Source of the DNA: Ruminococcus sp. OA3
Lineage (GTDB): Bacteria; Bacillota; Clostridia; Lachnospirales; Lachnospiraceae
DNA: 64,000 nucleotides
NCBI RefSeq assembly: GCF_022440845.1
Contig: NZ_JAKNTO010000001.1
Span: 3,968,001 to 4,032,000, forward strand
Direction of reading: 5' to 3'
The notes under the pieces were generated by a model. That model ran no database searches. It saw nothing but the letters and a program-made list of their open reading frames with translations, and was not told the DNA's origin. The position numbers and the translations under genes were made by a program. Below are positions 61,489-64,000 of this stretch, in pieces (within the stretch, counting starts at the first letter, position 1; each line of letters starts with the position of its first letter).

Positions 61489-61911
61489 TTATTTATTTCC
61501 TACCTGCTGCAGCAATGCCTCCTGCAACACTTTAGAGAAGTTGATTCCCTGTTCCTCTGCCTTTTCATTCAGCCAATAAGGTATCGTACAGTTTTTCTTT
61601 ACCGCTCTGTTTTTCATTCGATTTCTGTATGCAGTAAAGTCCACGTCAACATACGTTAAAAGACCATCTGAATAATCGAAATCCTCATCAACATCTTTTG
61701 CAGCTTTCATTACAGCAGCTTCTTTTGTGGACGGTTCTGGTAAGATTTGTTTGTCATCTTCCAGATCCATCCCCTTTAAACCAATAGCATCTCTTGCCAT
61801 TGCAATCGCATCCGGTAAATCCTGTCCCTCTGTGTAAAGCTCCATATCAGGAACATACACCAGATAATCTTTACCACTTTGTTTAATAAAAACTGGATAT
61901 GCTTTTTTCAT
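61489..61911 (-). CDS. hicB: HicB antitoxin
   Basis: A 140-aa antitoxin: HicB N-terminal fold (MKKAYPVFIKQSGKDYLVYV, then EGQDLPDAIAMARDAIGL) and a C-terminal ribbon-helix-helix DNA-binding part (NCTIPYWLNEKAEEQGINFS KVLQEALLQQ, broken for length). GGAG lies 8 bases before ATG 61911. It neutralises HicA and represses its own operon. It is 35 bp downstream of hicA. Confidence 0.93.
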   Translation of the reverse strand: MKKAYPVFIKQSGKDYLVYVPDMELYTEGQDLPDAIAMARDAIGLKGMDLEDDKQILPEPSTKEAAVMKAAKDVDEDFDYSDGLLTYVDVDFTAYRNRMKNRAVKKNCTIPYWLNEKAEEQGINFSKVLQEALLQQVGNK

Positions 61912-61946
61912 CTCTATACTCCTTTCACAACCTGAGAGGAGGGGAT

Positions 61947-62120
61947 TTATTTCAATCCCCATTTTTTCAGGATTTTTTTTGCCGTTATCTCGTTGATTTC
62001 GGTATGTCTTGGAACCTGCTCCGTGTCACTTCCCCTTTTGTAGGTATCATGATTTCCGCCGTGTTCCTTGAATTCAAATCCTGCCTCCTCAAGCTTTTTG
62101 ATTAAGATTCGTCGCTTCAA
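61947..62120 (-). CDS. hicA: HicA mRNA-interferase toxin
   Basis: A 57-aa toxin: KRRILIKKLEEAGFEFKEHG, then GNHDTYKRG with the catalytic His, then VPRHTEINEITAKKILKKWG. This is the double-stranded RNA-binding-like HicA fold that cuts mRNA. It starts with TTG at 62120, 5 bases after GGAGG; the weak start codon may keep toxin levels low. It is the first gene of the unit, before hicB. Confidence 0.9.
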   Translation of the reverse strand: MKRRILIKKLEEAGFEFKEHGGNHDTYKRGSDTEQVPRHTEINEITAKKILKKWGLK

Positions 62121-62143
62121 TATTACCTCCTCCTTATGATTAT

Positions 62144-62172
62144 ATTATACGCATTTTATACGTATTTGTCAA
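62144..62172 (-). promoter_or_regulatory. Consensus promoter of hicAB with inverted repeat
   Basis: On the minus strand a perfect TTGACA (62167-62172), 17-bp spacer and perfect TATAAT (62144-62149). ATACG and CGTAT form an inverted repeat across the spacer, a likely HicB site. Promoter strength like this fits tight repression. Confidence 0.85.
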
Positions 62173-62205
62173 TGGGATTTGATAATAAATCCAGTTTTAA
62201 CAGTG

Positions 62206-62239
62206 AAAAAAGAGCCTGCCCGGAGGCGTGGCCCTTTTT
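62206..62239 (-). terminator. Terminator of the SDH protease unit
   Basis: AAAAAAGAGCC (62206-62216) pairs with GGCCCTTTTT (62230-62239) with one bulge or G-U pair, and an inner GCC/GGC pair. On the minus strand the tail is GGCTCTTTTTTCAC. It lies 11 bp after the 56-aa gene. Confidence 0.72.
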
Positions 62240-62249
62240 CTTTTTTTAA

Positions 62250-62420
62250 TCATAAGTTGATTTTCATCACAGTGCTGTTGTTGTGTGCAGATAATTTACA
62301 GGTATTTAGTTTATTCCCTAATGTACCAGTATTTATCTTTGTTCTCATGCCTTCATTTTCTTCTGTAACTCCACATTTTTTATAAAGTTTTTGAATCTCC
62401 TCGCTTGTTATCAGTGCCAT
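62250..62420 (-). CDS. 56-aa protein of the SDH protease unit
   Basis: A 56-codon gene with a strong TAGGAGG site 8 bases before ATG 62420. It begins MALITSEEIQKLYKKCGVTE and has two Cys and a basic, Asn-rich second half (GNKLNTCKLSAHNNSTVMKI). No family is recognised. It follows the protease by 46 bp and shares its terminator, so the two genes form one transcript; it could be a protease substrate, inhibitor or adaptor. Confidence 0.72.
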   Translation of the reverse strand: MALITSEEIQKLYKKCGVTEENEGMRTKINTGTLGNKLNTCKLSAHNNSTVMKINL

Positions 62421-62466
62421 AGATATTTCCTCCTATAACGTACAGTAACACAAATTTTTAAAAAAT

Positions 62467-63357
62467 TCAAGCTCCGCTGAAATGGGCTATATATGCTTTG
62501 TTATCGTGATTTTCAATTATCTTGATAACATCAGAATTTGTCAACGTAATCATGTATGAATGATGTACACTTAAAATAAGATCTTGCAATGATGGCTCAT
62601 CCTCCATCTGGCTTATTTTAAGACCGATATTTCTACAAAACTCAAGGCTTAAATGTCTACCATGATTTTTTGAGTTATTATGCTCATTCAATTTCGACAC
62701 AATTCTACTAATGACTTCCCGATCAGATTCAAAGTTTGCATCGAACATGCAACTTCCCAACCATTCCTCTAATAACTTTCCTGATAACTCTATGGCGTCA
62801 ATTGCGGATTTCATGAAAGCCGCTGGATATTGTTGCAATTTAATTGCCCAATATTGGGCATTTTCTGGATGTTCCGCTAAATCTGCTTTTGCTTCCTCAA
62901 ATTCCATTTTAATATTATATGCTGGAATCCCATTGAATTGAGGGTCAATTGGCCCTAAACTTGATTGACGCCCCATTATAATTTCTTTTGCTGAGCAAGC
63001 TATCATTGTTCCTGCTGACATAGCAAGTTGTGGAACAATCACTCTAATGTCATTATTGAACTTATCTCTTAAATAATTCACTATAGTTTCCGCCGCCGTT
63101 GGAGATCCCCCGGGTGTATGTAAGATCAAATCCAATCCCAAGGAACAATCCATCCCCCTGACTGCATTCATAAACCCCGTCATATCAATGTCCGCAATCT
63201 CAATACCATCTGCACTCTTAGTAAGAAAGGACGAATAATACGCAATTGTATTTCGTTTTGTATATTCTGAAAGTTGTCTAAGATACTTTGTCCTTACATA
63301 ATCATATTGCGACTTTGTCGAATGTACCTCATCCAGTATTTCATTCCATCCAGGCAT
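62467..63357 (-). CDS. SDH (serine dehydrogenase proteinase)/ClpP-fold serine protease
   Basis: A 296-aa cytoplasmic serine protease-like protein of the SDH/SppA-ClpP clan: LDLILHTPGGSPTAAE (80-90), QLAMSAGTMIACSAKEI with the nucleophilic Ser114, and GRQSSLGPIDPQFNGIP. No signal peptide or clear membrane helix is seen, unlike SppA. It is not a prohead protease: that gene is elsewhere. The gene is visibly AT-richer than the surrounding structural genes, with its own promoter and terminator, so it looks like acquired cargo. Substrate and role are unknown; a defence or host-takeover-sensing role is possible. Confidence 0.85.
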   Translation of the reverse strand: MPGWNEILDEVHSTKSQYDYVRTKYLRQLSEYTKRNTIAYYSSFLTKSADGIEIADIDMTGFMNAVRGMDCSLGLDLILHTPGGSPTAAETIVNYLRDKFNNDIRVIVPQLAMSAGTMIACSAKEIIMGRQSSLGPIDPQFNGIPAYNIKMEFEEAKADLAEHPENAQYWAIKLQQYPAAFMKSAIDAIELSGKLLEEWLGSCMFDANFESDREVISRIVSKLNEHNNSKNHGRHLSLEFCRNIGLKISQMEDEPSLQDLILSVHHSYMITLTNSDVIKIIENHDNKAYIAHFSGA

Positions 63358-63386
63358 TTTTATACCCTCCGCACATATTTTCTTTT

Positions 63387-63415
63387 ATTCTACACCAAAT
63401 ATTTCCATTTTTCAA
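63387..63415 (-). promoter_or_regulatory. Promoter of the SDH protease unit
   Basis: On the minus strand TTGAAA (63410-63415), a 17-bp spacer and TAGAAT (63387-63392), 30 bp before the start codon. GGAGG precedes the ATG at 63357. Confidence 0.78.
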
Positions 63416-63507
63416 CAAAAACGCCCCATATTTCTACAGGACGCCTTGGAAAAATTGTATTTTGGGGGAGATCAGCGACCAACACAGATAATGCCAGCCG
63501 CTGAAAA

Positions 63508-63579
63508 TCGGAACACCGGGAATCGAACCCGGTACATCACGGAATCATCCGGTTACTCTACAAATGAGCTATATTCCGA
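63508..63579 (-). other. tRNA-like element in the late leader
   Basis: On the minus strand TCGGAAT at the 5' end pairs with GTTCCGA at the 3' end (7-bp acceptor with one G-U). The T arm CCGGG-TTCGATT-CCCGG is canonical. The D arm lacks the GG of the D loop and the anticodon arm folds only as CGGA-TGAT-TCCG with a 4-nt loop, so a normal anticodon cannot be read. The total is 72 nt. It is either a decayed phage tRNA or a tRNA-mimic in a leader RNA. Confidence 0.55.
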
Positions 63580-63800
63580 ATAAGACCCGGGGTCCGAAGA
63601 TCACCCGGGTACGTTCTGTGTTTATGTGACATAGGAATGCTCGGTATATAATGTGCCTACCCCATTCTGGGACCCAGTCACATATCCTGCAGGTGCCTAC
63701 TGCCTATTGTGCAGCGGCGAAACAACCACCGACCGGTGAAGACCGGCGGTCGTAAAGGAAGTTTTTAATGGCCGTGAACTCTTTTCATTTCGTCCATGCT
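63580..63800 (-). other. Structured non-coding region upstream of the SDH unit
   Basis: About 220 bp without a supported gene. It contains several hairpins: ACCCGGG/CCCGGGT (63585-63610), ATGTGAC/GTCACAT (63624-63683), and CCGGT-GAAG-ACCGG (63733-63746) with flanking pairs. A TATGAT-like -10 on the minus strand lies at 63801-63806 with a repeated TTTCGTTTT before it, so this may be a late-operon leader RNA that also carries the tRNA-like element. Confidence 0.45.
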
Positions 63801-63835
63801 ATCATAGTAGCACAGTTAAAACGAAAAAAACGAAA

Positions 63836-64000
63836 TTACTTTTCATCTCTCAGAAATAAATTATGCGCCATCCTGCAGCTATCAGCCGTATGTTTTCCGC
63901 CCATCCGGTGAGCCACCCGCACCCAGCTTAGACCATCAATGTACCGGTATCTGATAATCCTCCTGATCCTGCTGTCCTCTATGGATTGTATGTATTTCTC
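63836..64000 (-). CDS. Sigma-like phage late transcription regulator (C-terminal part, DUF1492/ArpU-like)
   Basis: The last 54 codons of a minus-strand gene are visible, open to the window edge: YIQSIEDSRIRRIIRYRYID, then GLSWVRVAHRMGG and HTADSCRMAHNLFLRDEK. This is the sigma-region-4-like helix-turn-helix of small phage regulators (DUF1492/ArpU type) that switch on late genes. It is the gene just before the late-promoter region, which fits that role. The N-terminus is outside the window. Confidence 0.75.
   Translation of the reverse strand, partial: EKYIQSIEDSRIRRIIRYRYIDGLSWVRVAHRMGGKHTADSCRMAHNLFLRDEK

Noticed and set aside
63508-63579. A functional tRNA gene with GAT or TCC anticodon
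   Set aside because: The anticodon stem cannot form five pairs in any register and the D loop lacks GG.
63766-63800. Ten-codon frame MDEMKRVHGH on the minus strand near the late leader
   Set aside because: Too short and no ribosome binding site; likely part of the leader RNA.
1-64000. CRISPR arrays or insertion sequences
   Set aside because: No regularly spaced direct repeats and no transposase-like protein were seen.

Overview
The window looks like the chromosome of a Gram-positive anaerobe of the Clostridia, most likely Lachnospiraceae. The support is Shine-Dalgarno-rich genes, sigma-A promoters with 17-bp spacers, a class III (anaerobic) ribonucleotide reductase, Cys-type sulfatases that need anaerobic maturation, and a housekeeping block rho-rpmE-DUF1385-prmC-prfA-glmM. 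Almost every gene is on the minus strand. From about 35.35 kb to the right edge the DNA is a siphovirus-type prophage whose right end lies outside the window.

1-2.7 kb: the edge of a probable class II lanthipeptide locus. It holds a LytTR response regulator and GHKL sensor kinase (ATGA overlap), a 51-codon peptide gene ending in Cys-Cys, an attenuator hairpin, and the start of a LanM-like enzyme. A two-turn direct repeat upstream of the regulator is a good LytTR operator. 2.8-19.7 kb: an accessory catabolic region with two URO-D-family proteins plus a truncated third, a PucR-like and two AraC regulators, a sulfonate/nitrate-type ABC transporter with two permeases and two unequal ATPases, a TauE/SafE-type permease, a LacI regulator and two sulfatases. 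An identical 20-bp sequence containing an AraC-type direct repeat lies upstream of one URO-D gene/AraC gene pair and of both sulfatases, which predicts a regulon. 19.8-31.7 kb: nrdD fused to a redoxin domain under a NrdR-box promoter, then hflX, a TPR lipoprotein, glmM, a nucleotidyltransferase, prfA, prmC, DUF1385, rpmE and rho. 31.9-35.1 kb: a sugar/inositol operon (isomerase and Gfo/Idh/MocA dehydrogenase) with an operator palindrome inside its promoter, and a LacI regulator.

35.35 kb onward: the prophage starts in the 3' end of a tRNA gene (attL). Reading leftward from the right edge: a sigma-like late regulator, a structured leader with a tRNA-like domain, an SDH-type protease unit, hicAB, HNH nuclease, terS, terL, portal, ClpP-like protease, capsid, connectors, tail tube, tail chaperones with a -1 frameshift site, tape measure, Dit, tail lysin/Tal, fibres including a self-cleaving S74 fibre, holin and a multidomain endolysin.

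The least expected part of the prophage is a set of small transcription units set among the late genes. They are an SDH protease plus a 56-aa protein, hicAB, a ribbon-helix-helix protein plus a membrane protein between the tail chaperones and tape measure, and an AbrB-like protein plus a 47-aa protein beside attL. The first three each have their own promoter and terminator. The AbrB unit has its own promoters but I saw no clear terminator for it. In three of the four (all but the SDH unit) a palindrome or inverted repeat sits in the promoter spacer, as expected of lysogen-expressed, self-regulated cargo (morons). Many genes shorter than 60 codons are described here, including hicA, the lanthipeptide-like peptide, the 47-aa, 52-aa and 56-aa proteins, and the frameshifted chaperone extension.
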